A stretch of DNA of 64,000 bases from Leptospira biflexa. Lineage in GTDB: Bacteria > Spirochaetota > UBA4802 > UB4802. A program made the position numbers and the translations under genes. The notes beneath the pieces are model-generated. The model did not search any database, had not been told where the DNA came from, and worked only from the letters and a program-made list of their open reading frames with translations. This document shows, one piece after another, positions 10,004-19,178 of this stretch (the first letter of the stretch is position 1; each line of letters opens with the position of its first letter). The stretch spans positions 1-64,000 of the forward strand of contig DYLU01000008.1 of NCBI GenBank assembly GCA_020721905.1, read 5' to 3'.

Positions 10004-11815
10004 ATGAGAACATTATTACAACATATCGATACATTAGAAAAAAAAGAGCGCCATACTCTTGCCAAAATGCTTGGTTTCCAGGATCCTAAAAAAACAACAA
10101 CGAAAGATATTGCATCCCTGATGTCAAATCATGCAGGCCTTGAACTGATTCTTTCACAATGCAGTCCTGATGAACTTTCAATACTCAAGCTTCTGGTAAA
10201 AAATGATGTGCATTTCAGAGATATTGAACACAATCTGCATATTCCCATACATCAGATTGAAAAAAGTGCACAGTTATTATATGGTAAATCCATTGTTTAC
10301 ATCCTGAAAAATCGGCAGTTACTATCTAACAAATTAGATAAAATATGCTTATACAATGAACTGCGGCAAATATTGAATCCTATTGATACACATACTTTAT
10401 ACGAATATTGCAACGAAATAATCAAACACATTACATCAAATAAATTCTGTACAGCTAAAAAGCTACATCTGAGCGAAACTGCTTCAAGTTTTTTAAAACT
10501 TTGTATACAGCGAGGGTGCGTTGTATCAGTAAACTATGCAATAACCACTCTTGGGATCGTAAAAGCTAATAGCGTATTGAATGAATTAACCATTAATAAT
10601 TGCATCAGAATTTTCCATAGTATATCTGCACATTTTTCAGGCATTATTATGGTTCACCCCGATTATATACAAATCAAAAATGAGAGCAAAAATATATATA
10701 TTCACAATCATTACATGGCACTTACTGCAATGTTAAAAGCTTATGACTGTATATCATCAAAAGGACTGTTTTTAACTCAGGAGGGGAATTTACGCAAATC
10801 AGATGTTGATAAAATTTCAAAGTCATTACATGCCTTATCAATCCAAACACCAGGTATGCCATTGACGGTAACTCAAATGACACAATTGGCATTATACTTA
10901 TTATCCATCACAGGATCATTATCTGTTACAACCAACAATGTTAACTGTACACTGAAACACTTACATAAAATTTTATTACATCCCCATCAGATAACTCAGA
11001 AGATTTTAGATATAGCAGGAAAAGAAAATAACTCCTTATTTCCCAATCCCTTCCCGGTGAATAATGATTTCATAAAAAATGTTTTACGCATTATTAAGAA
11101 ATATACTAACAAGACACCTGATACCTATGTACTTATATATTTCTTAGAATCACTCCCTGAAATATTCTCTGATCTGCTGCAGCAAATTGATGATTATTAT
11201 GATAATGTCCGAATTAATGTGCTTACTGCTATTATTTTCCTCTGTATCATGGGTGTAATAGAAATCATCAATAATACTATTCGTTTAAGTGATATTGGTA
11301 AAATTATTTCTCAGCAGGATAAAAAAAACACCCGCATACCGGTAAGGGCCATTTATATTAATCCAGACTTTTCCCTTGTTATACCATTTCATGAAATACC
11401 TTCTGATATTTCATACATTCTTCTGGCATTTACCGAAATCTCGTCAACCGATGTTACAATTCATGCAAAAATTTCCAAAATAGCTATACTCAATGCTATC
11501 AAGCAAGGGATGAACACTGAAACTTTTATTTCAGTATTAAAAGAATATGCAAAAAATCAACTTCCACAAAATATTCGTTTTCAGCTTAATGAGTGGATAG
11601 AGCGCACACCATTAGTGACTATTAAACAAGGGGTAATCCTTCATTCAGATAAAAAGGAATTTATTGATGAGCTGTCGCACAGCCTCCCTAAAGGAGCGAT
11701 AGTTGAAAGGATAAGCGATAATCACATACTAATCAATGAATCAGCAATAGATACCGTCATAAAGTTTGCACAAAAGAAGGATGTGGTTATGACAATTCAG
11801 CTTGTTAAAGAATAA
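10004..11815 (+). CDS. Orphan protein resembling the XPB/Ssl2 helicase-associated N-terminal domain
   Basis: 603 aa, no signal peptide or membrane segment. The C-terminal third (about 440-560: YINPDFSLVIPFHEIP, then LPQNIRFQLNEWIERT) follows the pattern of the helicase-associated domain found beside XPB/Ssl2-type helicases in bacteria. The N-terminal 100 residues (LSILKLLVKNDVHFRDIEHN) look like a winged-helix region. No helicase motifs (Walker A, DEAD) occur in it or next to it, so it would act in trans or alone. The family call comes from remembered patterns, not a search. A 228-bp AT-rich gap precedes it, and the downstream gene is convergent with stops touching. Confidence 0.55.
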   Translation: MRTLLQHIDTLEKKERHTLAKMLGFQDPKKTTTKDIASLMSNHAGLELILSQCSPDELSILKLLVKNDVHFRDIEHNLHIPIHQIEKSAQLLYGKSIVYILKNRQLLSNKLDKICLYNELRQILNPIDTHTLYEYCNEIIKHITSNKFCTAKKLHLSETASSFLKLCIQRGCVVSVNYAITTLGIVKANSVLNELTINNCIRIFHSISAHFSGIIMVHPDYIQIKNESKNIYIHNHYMALTAMLKAYDCISSKGLFLTQEGNLRKSDVDKISKSLHALSIQTPGMPLTVTQMTQLALYLLSITGSLSVTTNNVNCTLKHLHKILLHPHQITQKILDIAGKENNSLFPNPFPVNNDFIKNVLRIIKKYTNKTPDTYVLIYFLESLPEIFSDLLQQIDDYYDNVRINVLTAIIFLCIMGVIEIINNTIRLSDIGKIISQQDKKNTRIPVRAIYINPDFSLVIPFHEIPSDISYILLAFTEISSTDVTIHAKISKIAILNAIKQGMNTETFISVLKEYAKNQLPQNIRFQLNEWIERTPLVTIKQGVILHSDKKEFIDELSHSLPKGAIVERISDNHILINESAIDTVIKFAQKKDVVMTIQLVKE

Positions 11816-12100
11816 TTAAATTACATCAATACGCTGGGTAATTTTCCAGTTGATATATTCACTTAAGGCATTAATAGTTTTTTCAGTAACAAAATATATA
11901 TTTCCTCTCAGTTTAACCAGTGCACCTTTGTAATGAGTGAGTTTCATAGGATGATCAATCCAACCTATTGGCTCCACCTCCCGCCAGTTATCGCATGTCT
12001 TCAATACAGGAATTTTTTTTAAGTGTAATTCCCTTATTTTCCCATCCTGCACTGCATCAGTTAATATTTTTTGCCATTCCATAACAATATCATCACTCAA
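11816..12100 (-). CDS. Small conserved-looking protein of unknown function
   Basis: 94 aa, no signal peptide, no family recognised. The composition is globular, with a Trp-containing middle (WREVEPIGWIDHP) and a C-terminus VTEKTINALSEYINWKI that could be a helix. It begins 47 nt after the 185-aa gene on the same strand and may be the last gene of that small operon. An alternative start is Met7 (12082). Its stop abuts the stop of the 603-aa gene. Confidence 0.6.
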   Translation of the reverse strand: MSDDIVMEWQKILTDAVQDGKIRELHLKKIPVLKTCDNWREVEPIGWIDHPMKLTHYKGALVKLRGNIYFVTEKTINALSEYINWKITQRIDVI

Positions 12101-12147
12101 TTACAGTATAAAAATTAATGGAATCATCTATAGTAGTATTACTATTT

Positions 12148-12705
12148 TTATAAGCACTGCCTGCCATCTGTCAAGAACCATTTGCCATTTTGGTAATAAA
12201 AATAAATTTTCATGGTAAAATTATTTCCCTTATAGGTCAATATAGCGCATTGAAAACCAATTTTCTTATCAACCAGTTCCATCCCGTTATCCAAAAATGC
12301 AAATAAAAGCGATAGCGAAAGTGCAATTCTTAAGTAAGCACTATTTTTTATGTTTGAAGGCTTGCTATAACGCGGATTCTTCATTAAATCAAAAAATCGT
12401 ATAATAATATCGGTGGATGTTGCTTTGCGATACTGTTCAATGTTTTTATAGTTCAGCCTCAATGCAATTTTATTTTCATCTGTCTTTTCAGTTCTCATTG
12501 CATCAATCAGTTTCATTATATCATTTTTAATATCACTGTGTACATAATTGTTATACAGCTGCACTAATTCTCGTTGAACAAACATAATATGCATTTCCAG
12601 CAATGTATCATCCAGACCTCTGTTAAACCATGCATAAACTGCTGATTGAAAATTGCTAAATGAGATAATTGAAATTATTAAAACACCAATTAAACGATAA
12701 ACCAT
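12148..12705 (-). CDS. Exported or membrane-anchored protein of unknown function
   Basis: 185 aa. The N-terminus (MVYRLIGVLIISIISFSNF then QSAVYA) is a good signal peptide, with a likely cleavage after AYA or use as an anchor. The rest is helical up to about residue 140, then a beta-rich end (GFQCAILTYKGNNFTMKIYF) reminiscent of nuclear-transport-factor-like folds, though I cannot assign a family. The gene starts 3 nt after the receiver/coiled-coil gene, so the two are surely co-transcribed. Confidence 0.7.
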   Translation of the reverse strand: MVYRLIGVLIISIISFSNFQSAVYAWFNRGLDDTLLEMHIMFVQRELVQLYNNYVHSDIKNDIMKLIDAMRTEKTDENKIALRLNYKNIEQYRKATSTDIIIRFFDLMKNPRYSKPSNIKNSAYLRIALSLSLLFAFLDNGMELVDKKIGFQCAILTYKGNNFTMKIYFYYQNGKWFLTDGRQCL

Positions 12706-12708
12706 AAT

Positions 12709-13587
12709 TTACCGTGATTGTAAATCCTGTATTTGTTTTTCCAGTGATTTAATTTCTTTTAACAATTCTTCGTTTTTTTGTTTTTCTTTTTTTAGCTGCT
12801 CATGTAATTGCATGGCTTCCAATCTCCCTAATTCCTGAACTGCTTCAGTGGCATGGAGTATTTCAGTTGCATCTTTAAGCTCTTTACTTGAATATTCAAT
12901 GACAGCATTCTGTGCATCTATTATACTCTTCGCATCCAATAATTCCTTTCTTCGCAATTCAGATAGCATTTCTTCAGCATCTATTCTTTTTTTTAAATCA
13001 AATAATTCCTGCTGCCGAATTTTTGCAAAATTTGTTATTGCTTGATTAAGTTTTTTCTGCTCACCAATAATGTGTTTTTCAAAATCCATAATTTTTTCAA
13101 AAATATTTTTTTCTTTTTCACTAAAGAATGACTCTTTCCTGTTGATATTCAGTAAATTGGCATATGTTTCCATTCTTTCGCCTGCTTCATGCGAAAAAAG
13201 GCTCAACATTTCTTTATACCGCTCAACAATTATAGATTTTTCTATCAATAATGAAAATTCACGTTTTTGCAATGGGCGTGATAAAATTTCCAGATGCATC
13301 AAATCCGACACCAGATGTGAAGCTTTGCGAATCTGTTTTTTATATAACACAAGATATTTCAGAAATTTATGAATCCGTTCATCCTTCCTAATCATAGCTA
13401 AAATTTCCGAAATATCACTATGTATAAGATCAATAATAAATATATTTATCCGCAAAGGGGCAATATTGCACGATAAAAAGTTTCTATCCTCAACCAGTGT
13501 AATATTCAACCCTAATATCTTTAATGCAGTATAGATTTCTTTACCTTTATCATTATCTGTACAATACCATATATCAGCACGTTCCAT
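12709..13587 (-). CDS. Receiver-like domain fused to a long coiled coil
   Basis: 292 aa. Residues 1-125 resemble a CheY-like receiver: hydrophobic beta strands, FIIDLIHSD with an Asp near residue 54 where the phosphoacceptor would be, and LVLYKK with a Lys near 103. The acidic pair after strand 1 (CTDNDKG) is plausible. Residues 130-292 are almost entirely charged heptads, that is a long coiled coil rich in E and K. No output domain is present, so it may act as a scaffold or signal relay. First gene of the operon with the exported 185-aa protein. Confidence 0.65.
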   Translation of the reverse strand: MERADIWYCTDNDKGKEIYTALKILGLNITLVEDRNFLSCNIAPLRINIFIIDLIHSDISEILAMIRKDERIHKFLKYLVLYKKQIRKASHLVSDLMHLEILSRPLQKREFSLLIEKSIIVERYKEMLSLFSHEAGERMETYANLLNINRKESFFSEKEKNIFEKIMDFEKHIIGEQKKLNQAITNFAKIRQQELFDLKKRIDAEEMLSELRRKELLDAKSIIDAQNAVIEYSSKELKDATEILHATEAVQELGRLEAMQLHEQLKKEKQKNEELLKEIKSLEKQIQDLQSR

Positions 13588-13615
13588 AATGTATTAAACC
13601 CGATTAAAAAATATT

Positions 13616-13645
13616 TATTAAATATATTTTTATTAAATATATTTT
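13616..13645. repeat. Two perfect copies of a 15-bp AT repeat
   Basis: TATTAAATATATTTT occurs twice in tandem, 30-60 bp upstream of the receiver/coiled-coil start. It is pure A/T, so it could be chance slippage or an AT-rich upstream promoter element. Confidence 0.8.
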
Positions 13646-13691
13646 TATCTTATACAAACAAAATTTTTTTGCAACCGTTTTTCTTATTAAA

Positions 13692-13730
13692 TTAAAAAAA
13701 ATAAAGGCTTACCATCCAAGTAAGCCTTTA
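13692..13730 (-). terminator. Rho-independent terminator of the acyl-CoA synthetase gene
   Basis: An 11-bp perfect stem (TAAAGGCTTAC at 13702-13712 with its complement at 13720-13730) has a 7-nt loop and a run of U on the minus strand (13692-13701). It sits 27 nt after the stop of the leftward acyl-CoA synthetase gene. Confidence 0.9.
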
Positions 13731-13756
13731 TAAAATTATTTTGACTATATCTTTGA

Positions 13757-15466
13757 TTACTGTTTAGCCTTATCCCATTTCCCTTCGCCGCGTAACCTTT
13801 CTACTATCTTCTTTGCTTCCTCTTTGAGTAATACATAATCAGTCTTTGCCACCCTGTTAAGCGGGAACTGCCCCGGCTTAACAATCTCAACATGGGAAGG
13901 TCTGGAATACGCTGATATATCATCACAGGCTTTCATAACATCTTCAGGAGTTACATCTGCACCCTGCAGTGGTTCAACAAATGCAATGATTGCTTCGGAA
14001 AATATATTATGTTCAGCACCTACTACAGCAACCATATTGACTTTACCTTTTAGTTTGTCACTGATATGATGTTCCACGTCATCAGGGTATACCTGATACC
14101 CTTTTGGTTTAATAACCAATTTTGATCTGCCTGCAAAATGCAATCCCTTTTCATCATAGTATCCTAAATCCCCTGTATAGCATATACCTTCTTTTGAAAG
14201 GGTCTTTTTAGTATTATCAGGATCATTGAGGTAACCTGAAAATATCTGCGGCCCGCTGAAGCAAATTTCACCAATTTCCCCTTTTGATTTTTCTCTGCCT
14301 GCTCTACCATCGGCATTCATGGGCTCACGTATACTGATTGGGCATAACGGCATATCATAACCAATACCCTGAACAATCTCGTCAACATCTGCATCAACAT
14401 CAGTATATGTACAGAAACCAGATGTTTCGGTTAAGCCCAAACCTGTGCCAATCCTTGGGGCCATAGATTTCATCTTTACTAAAAATTCTCTGGACACAGC
14501 CTGACCACCATAGATAGCAAAACGTAAACTTGATAAATCATAATCCTTATAATTTGGCAGCAGCCATTCCATGTTAAACAATGCAGGAATCTGCCCAAGG
14601 CATGTTACTTTATGAGTTTGAATTGCTTCAAGGCTTATCCTGGGATCAAAAATATGAAGGATGACCGATGTTCCTCCGCCAAAAATGGTTGTTGCCAGCT
14701 GCTCAGTAGTACAGCCAACATGGGACGGCGGTAGATTAACAAGAAATCTGTCATTTTCATTTAATTCAAAGCCAATTGCCAGTCCAATATTCTGCACCAG
14801 TATACCTTCATGGCACAGCAATGCGGGCTTTGGAGATCCCGTTGATCCTGTTGTAAAAATTATCAAACATGCATCTCTTTTTTGAACTTTCTTTCGGGCC
14901 CTTTTTACACTGCCTGTAATTAAACTTTTAATAAAAACTTTTTTAATGTCTTTGACAAAATCGGCAACGCCGATAGCACCTTCCATGATAAATTCAGGTT
15001 CTTTCTGAAACTGAACCCAGTATTGCACATACAAAGATGTCTTCATTACCTCAGCTATCATGGGCCTGAAATCTGCCACTGGCGTTTTCCCTAAGAAGAA
15101 ATATGCTTTTGGTTTCATTCTGTCCAAACAGTATTGTATTTCTTTTGTTTTCAGTCGCAAATCAAGTGGGGCAATTATTACACCAATCCTATAACAGGCA
15201 TACATTAGGTAAATATGTTCTTTTAACAGCGGCAGACTTGTTGCCACTATATCACCTTTTTTCAATCCAATTGACAGTAGCTTTGCAGCAAATGCGGATA
15301 CCGAGGTATTGAATTGCTTCCAGGTAACTTTCTCACCAGTATTATGCTCTATGATTGCCAGTGCCTTTGGCTTCTTTTTGGCATAATACTCTACATAATC
15401 AGCTAAATTAGGAAGCAATTCTTTATATTTTTCCACACATAACTGATCTTTTTTAGGATCTTTCAT
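13757..15466 (-). CDS. Acyl-CoA synthetase (class I adenylate-forming enzyme)
   Basis: Activates a carboxylic acid, probably a fatty acid, to the acyl-adenylate and then the CoA thioester. 569 aa, full length for the family. The phosphate-binding loop is IIFTTGSTGSPKPALL (about residues 208-223), the A5-type motif is GLGLTETSGF (about 345), the A7 motif YTGDLGYYDEKG and the hinge GRSKLVIKPKGYQVYPDDVE (about 450). ATG 15466 follows a strong GGGGGAGG. Monocistronic with its own terminator. The chain-length preference cannot be inferred. Confidence 0.9.
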   Translation of the reverse strand: MKDPKKDQLCVEKYKELLPNLADYVEYYAKKKPKALAIIEHNTGEKVTWKQFNTSVSAFAAKLLSIGLKKGDIVATSLPLLKEHIYLMYACYRIGVIIAPLDLRLKTKEIQYCLDRMKPKAYFFLGKTPVADFRPMIAEVMKTSLYVQYWVQFQKEPEFIMEGAIGVADFVKDIKKVFIKSLITGSVKRARKKVQKRDACLIIFTTGSTGSPKPALLCHEGILVQNIGLAIGFELNENDRFLVNLPPSHVGCTTEQLATTIFGGGTSVILHIFDPRISLEAIQTHKVTCLGQIPALFNMEWLLPNYKDYDLSSLRFAIYGGQAVSREFLVKMKSMAPRIGTGLGLTETSGFCTYTDVDADVDEIVQGIGYDMPLCPISIREPMNADGRAGREKSKGEIGEICFSGPQIFSGYLNDPDNTKKTLSKEGICYTGDLGYYDEKGLHFAGRSKLVIKPKGYQVYPDDVEHHISDKLKGKVNMVAVVGAEHNIFSEAIIAFVEPLQGADVTPEDVMKACDDISAYSRPSHVEIVKPGQFPLNRVAKTDYVLLKEEAKKIVERLRGEGKWDKAKQ

Positions 15467-16173
15467 AAAAAACCTCCCCCTTTATAAAATTAGTCTTAAT
15501 GCCATTTCAACCCCAAGGGGTAAAAAATCTTGCTCACCCTGACATCATCCTGAAATGCCCCTGTTTTATCGGGACACGTACAAGTAATTGCAGAAGTTAC
15601 TGTTCCTCCTCACTTCGATAAAATCAATAACCTGACTTTTATAAGACTCAATAAACATATTTCATTGGTTGAAATGACATTATTATCTTATTTCCATAAA
15701 TTTGACGCAAGCTATCCGGTGTTATGATTAAAGTCCTCCTCCATACTGGCAGGATATTTTGAAATTAAATAGTTCCACCTTATATAACAATATGATAATA
15801 TACATAAATTAATTGCAAGCAATAAATTATATATTAAATTATGAATAGCAATACTATGGTTCATTGCAATTAAATACTGGTTAGTGATGTACAATTACAA
15901 TGAATAATAATATTTGCACGAATAAATAATTTTTTACCAATATTTACTAATAGGCTTAAATTGGCCATCTTTTTAGTTTTCTTTATTGACAAATATCTAT
16001 AATTGGTTTTTTGATTAAAAAATTCTAAAGTCCCCTCTACGAATGTAGTGAGGTTCTGCATATTTTTATATATATTATTATATAAAACAATTAAGCAATA
16101 TATAGCGTTAAACGTATAGTTTTGATGTAACTTATATTACCAGATAACAATTCATTTTTTCAAAGAGGTTACC
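15467..16173. other. 700-bp intergenic stretch before purM
   Basis: No supportable gene; the short frames are AT-rich and lack ribosome sites. The left third (15497-15682) is bounded by a 16-bp inverted repeat and differs in texture from the rest (see the repeat entry). The remainder is plain AT-rich sequence carrying the purM leader. The purM ribosome site is AAGAGGT just before 16174. Confidence 0.6.
15497..15682. repeat. Inverted-repeat-bounded 186-bp segment, MITE-like
   Basis: TAATGCCATTTCAACC at 15497-15512 is matched by its complement at 15667-15682 with one mismatch in 16. The enclosed DNA has no ORF and is richer in G+C than its flanks. A miniature non-autonomous transposable element is one reading; a chance dyad is possible. 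No clear target duplication is visible. Confidence 0.35.
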
Positions 16174-17205
16174 ATGGGTATTACATATAAAGATTCAGGT
16201 GTTGATGTTGAAGGTGGCAACAGGTTTGTAAAGCGCATCAGCACCATAGTAAAAGAAACATTTACAAAAGAAGTCTTAACAGATATTGGAGGATTTGCTG
16301 CATTATTTGACGCTACCTTTAAACATTATAAAGAACCTGTGCTTGTTTCCGGTACCGACGGTGTGGGAACAAAACTAAAGATTGCACAGATGATGAATGT
16401 ACACACAACCATTGGCATTGATGCTGTGGCAATGTGCGTTAATGATATTGTTGTAACCGGTGCCAGGCCACTATTTTTTCTGGATTATATAGCCTGTGGC
16501 AAACTTAATGAAGATGTTTTAGTTGATGTTATAAAGGGGTTGGCTACGGGTTGCAAAATGGCAGATTGTGCTCTTATAGGGGGTGAGACAGCCGAACATC
16601 CCAATGTTATGCAGCCTGATGATTATGACATAGCCGGATTCAGTGTTGGTATTGTCGATAGGCATAGCATCATTGATGGAAGCGCCATTATACCTGGTGA
16701 TGCAATCGTAGGCATTGCCTCATCCGGAATCCATTCCAATGGATATTCTCTTGTCAGGAAATTATTTTTTGATATCAAGAAATACACTATTGAAACTAAA
16801 CTTAATGAATTATCAAAATCGTTAGGACACGTGCTACTTGAACCAACACGTATATATGTTAAACCCATTTTAAAAGCATTGGAGACAGTTGCCATTAAAG
16901 GGCTTGTTCACATCACCGGTGGCGGCTTTTATGAAAATATCCCGCGCATTTTGCCGGATAGTACCGCTGCATACATTGAAAAAAAATCATTTGATGTTCC
17001 ACCAATATTTCAGATAATACAGCGTGAGGGCAACATTGAAGAAAAGGAGATGTTCACCACATTTAATATGGGTATTGGCATGATATGTGTTGTAGCAAAA
17101 GATGATGCAGACTCACTTGTGAAAATACTCACACAAAACAATGAAAATGCATATATCATTGGTCATATACAATCACGAAGTGGTAGCCCTGTAATTCTTG
17201 GCTAA
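16174..17205 (+). CDS. purM: Phosphoribosylformylglycinamidine cyclo-ligase
   Basis: Fifth step of purine biosynthesis: ATP-dependent closure of FGAM to AIR in the cytoplasm. 343 aa, normal length. Family motifs are present: SGTDGVGTKLKIA (about residues 58-70), MCVNDIVVTGARPLFF, ALIGGETAEHP and ITGGGFYENIPRI. Its last 33 bp overlap the end of the convergent Ste24-like protease gene. No other pur gene lies nearby. Confidence 0.96.
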   Translation: MGITYKDSGVDVEGGNRFVKRISTIVKETFTKEVLTDIGGFAALFDATFKHYKEPVLVSGTDGVGTKLKIAQMMNVHTTIGIDAVAMCVNDIVVTGARPLFFLDYIACGKLNEDVLVDVIKGLATGCKMADCALIGGETAEHPNVMQPDDYDIAGFSVGIVDRHSIIDGSAIIPGDAIVGIASSGIHSNGYSLVRKLFFDIKKYTIETKLNELSKSLGHVLLEPTRIYVKPILKALETVAIKGLVHITGGGFYENIPRILPDSTAAYIEKKSFDVPPIFQIIQREGNIEEKEMFTTFNMGIGMICVVAKDDADSLVKILTQNNENAYIIGHIQSRSGSPVILG

Positions 17206-18294
17206 AGCAATGCGCTTTGCAATTGTGGGATGACTATAAAGAAAAAATTCTATTAACGGATGTTGCTCTTTCTGGGAAAGGTTCATGGCAGCCAGTTTTT
17301 CCATGGTAGCAATAAATGCTTCAGGATTATTTGTTATGGTAAGTGCATAGAGATCAGCCTGTTTTTCATAGTACCGTGATAGTGTATTAATAAGCGGCAT
17401 AACAATTAAACTAAACAGTGAAAGATAAAAAAATAATATTGGCAAGGATGCAATATCATACCGGCCAGTAAAACCTGCACAGTGCAATGTCATTTCATAC
17501 ATGCTATTACAAATAAACAATGAACCTATAATGAGAAACCCGCTTATCAATATATTTTTGACAATATGTTTATGCGCATAGTGTCCTAATTCATGGGCAA
17601 AAACAGTAATAATTTCATCAACGGTAAATCCCTGCAATAGCGTATCGCTCAACATGATTCTTCGTGTTTTCCCAAATCCGGTAAAGGCAGCATTAGCTTT
17701 TTTAGTATCCTTACTCAAGTTAAAGCTGAAAATTCCTTTGACGTGCAAGCCATGATCATTCATTAACTTCTGCAACTTATCATACAAATGCTGATTATCA
17801 ATGGGAGTAAACGTATAAAACAGTGGAAAAATTAACACTGGTGCAACCTTTGCCAGAGCTATCGCAAAAATAAAAACAACTATAGCAAAATACAGCCACC
17901 ACAGCGCAGTAACTTTGAGGAAATAGTAAAACAGCAATACCAGCGGAAGACCAATGATAATTGAAACCAGCAAAGATTTTAATTCTTCAAGGCACCAATC
18001 TAAAATTGTTTGATTTGAAAGTCCAAACTTGTGTTCAACAACATAAATTTGATAAAATTCCAGAGGCAAAAGGATAAGTGACAACAATCCACCAAAGGCT
18101 GTAAAAAAGGCCACAAGCAATATATAATCATTTTTTATTAAGGGCGATAGTAACTGGTATAGCGGCTTTGATATAGTAAATGCACCAACACCCAAAAGAA
18201 TAAGTTCCAGCACCATATGCACTATTGAAAGTCTTAATTTTGTCTTTGTATAGATGGCTGACTGTATATCAGTGTTAGTGTTAGTGTTAGTCAT
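17173..18294 (-). CDS. M48-family membrane metalloprotease (Ste24/CAAX-protease-like)
   Basis: Zinc endopeptidase of the inner membrane. About 373 aa from the chosen ATG at 18294. The zinc site is HELGHYAHKH (about residue 235) and a downstream glutamate (RYYEKQADLYA) supplies the third ligand. There are four or five hydrophobic segments before the active site and two after. An in-frame ATG at 18324 would overlap the upstream XRE-cupin gene and has no ribosome site; the ATG at 18294 lies 11 nt after that gene's stop, with AGGGA upstream. The N-terminus is a TNTNTNTD run from a repeated hexamer. Likely role in membrane-protein quality control; co-transcribed with the regulator. Confidence 0.88.
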   Translation of the reverse strand: MTNTNTNTDIQSAIYTKTKLRLSIVHMVLELILLGVGAFTISKPLYQLLSPLIKNDYILLVAFFTAFGGLLSLILLPLEFYQIYVVEHKFGLSNQTILDWCLEELKSLLVSIIIGLPLVLLFYYFLKVTALWWLYFAIVVFIFAIALAKVAPVLIFPLFYTFTPIDNQHLYDKLQKLMNDHGLHVKGIFSFNLSKDTKKANAAFTGFGKTRRIMLSDTLLQGFTVDEIITVFAHELGHYAHKHIVKNILISGFLIIGSLFICNSMYEMTLHCAGFTGRYDIASLPILFFYLSLFSLIVMPLINTLSRYYEKQADLYALTITNNPEAFIATMEKLAAMNLSQKEQHPLIEFFLYSHPTIAKRIALAKNYRATTS

Positions 18295-18305
18295 AGAATT
18301 TTTCC

Positions 18306-18881
18306 CTATTTTACAAAAATCCATGGAACAAGATTAACCCAGAGGGCAATGGTTGTTTGTGAAGAATCATTTTTTATTTTATGCAACCGTAAGCTTTTGA
18401 ATGCAATGCTGTCCCCCTGCTGTAAATTATATTCATTGTCATCCAGAACTACGGTAAGCTCACCTTTTATAATATAACCCACTTCATACCCGTCATGATG
18501 GTAATATTCTTCCCCCGTTGAAGCATTTGGAGGAAACTCAATCAAGATAACTTCCATCTCGCTGGAATCAGGATTTAATAATGTGTATGAAACATTCCCA
18601 TCGGTGAGCATTCTTCGGTGGGCATTCTTTCGTATTACCGGGGAATGTTCTGTTCTTTTTATCTCATTTTCAAAAAACAAACCAATGGGAACATTGAATA
18701 CATCAGCAATGGCTTTCAATGTGGCCAGCGAAGGATTTGCTTTACCATGTTCAATCTGGCTTATAAGGCTTGGCGTTGCATGTATTTTTTCAGCTAATTC
18801 CTTTAATGTTATATCGTTTTTTTTTCTGAAATATTGAATCTTCCTGCCAATATTTACTATAAGCTGATCCATATAATTCAA
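18306..18881 (-). CDS. XRE-family regulator with C-terminal cupin sensor
   Basis: 191 aa. An N-terminal helix-turn-helix of the Xre/SinR type (LAEKIHATPSLISQIEHGKA, about residues 25-45) is followed by a cupin barrel (about 110-180: HHDGYEVGYIIKGELTVVLD and GDSIAFKSLRLHKI). Regulators of this build usually sense a small molecule in the cupin and control adjacent genes, here perhaps the downstream Ste24-like protease. Met4 (18872) is an alternative start. It faces away from the lytic transglycosylase gene. Confidence 0.9.
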   Translation of the reverse strand: MNYMDQLIVNIGRKIQYFRKKNDITLKELAEKIHATPSLISQIEHGKANPSLATLKAIADVFNVPIGLFFENEIKRTEHSPVIRKNAHRRMLTDGNVSYTLLNPDSSEMEVILIEFPPNASTGEEYYHHDGYEVGYIIKGELTVVLDDNEYNLQQGDSIAFKSLRLHKIKNDSSQTTIALWVNLVPWIFVK

Positions 18882-19057
18882 CCTTCTATTTATTGTATAC
18901 CATTTTCATAAATATAATTATTTCATTCAATAATGTCCATCACTTTTTATTTATTGTTTATTAAAATATATATAAATCATGTAGTATTCCATGCAACAAT
19001 TCAATATTACATTCATGAGTAATGGCAGTACAACTTATCTTTTTCTATACAATTTTT

Positions 19058-19086
19058 TTGACATATTATTCCACTTTTGCTATCAT
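19058..19086 (+). promoter_or_regulatory. Sigma-70-type promoter of the lytic transglycosylase gene
   Basis: TTGACA at 19058-19063, a 17-nt spacer and TATCAT at 19081-19086, about 90 nt before the start codon. The -35 box matches consensus fully and the -10 box in 4-5 of 6 positions. Confidence 0.7.
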
Positions 19087-19178
19087 AATAAATGATTATT
19101 TTTTATTTACTATTAATAATATATTGTTCATTTAATTTTACATATAATACTCTATAAAATTCAGGAATATTTTAGCGG

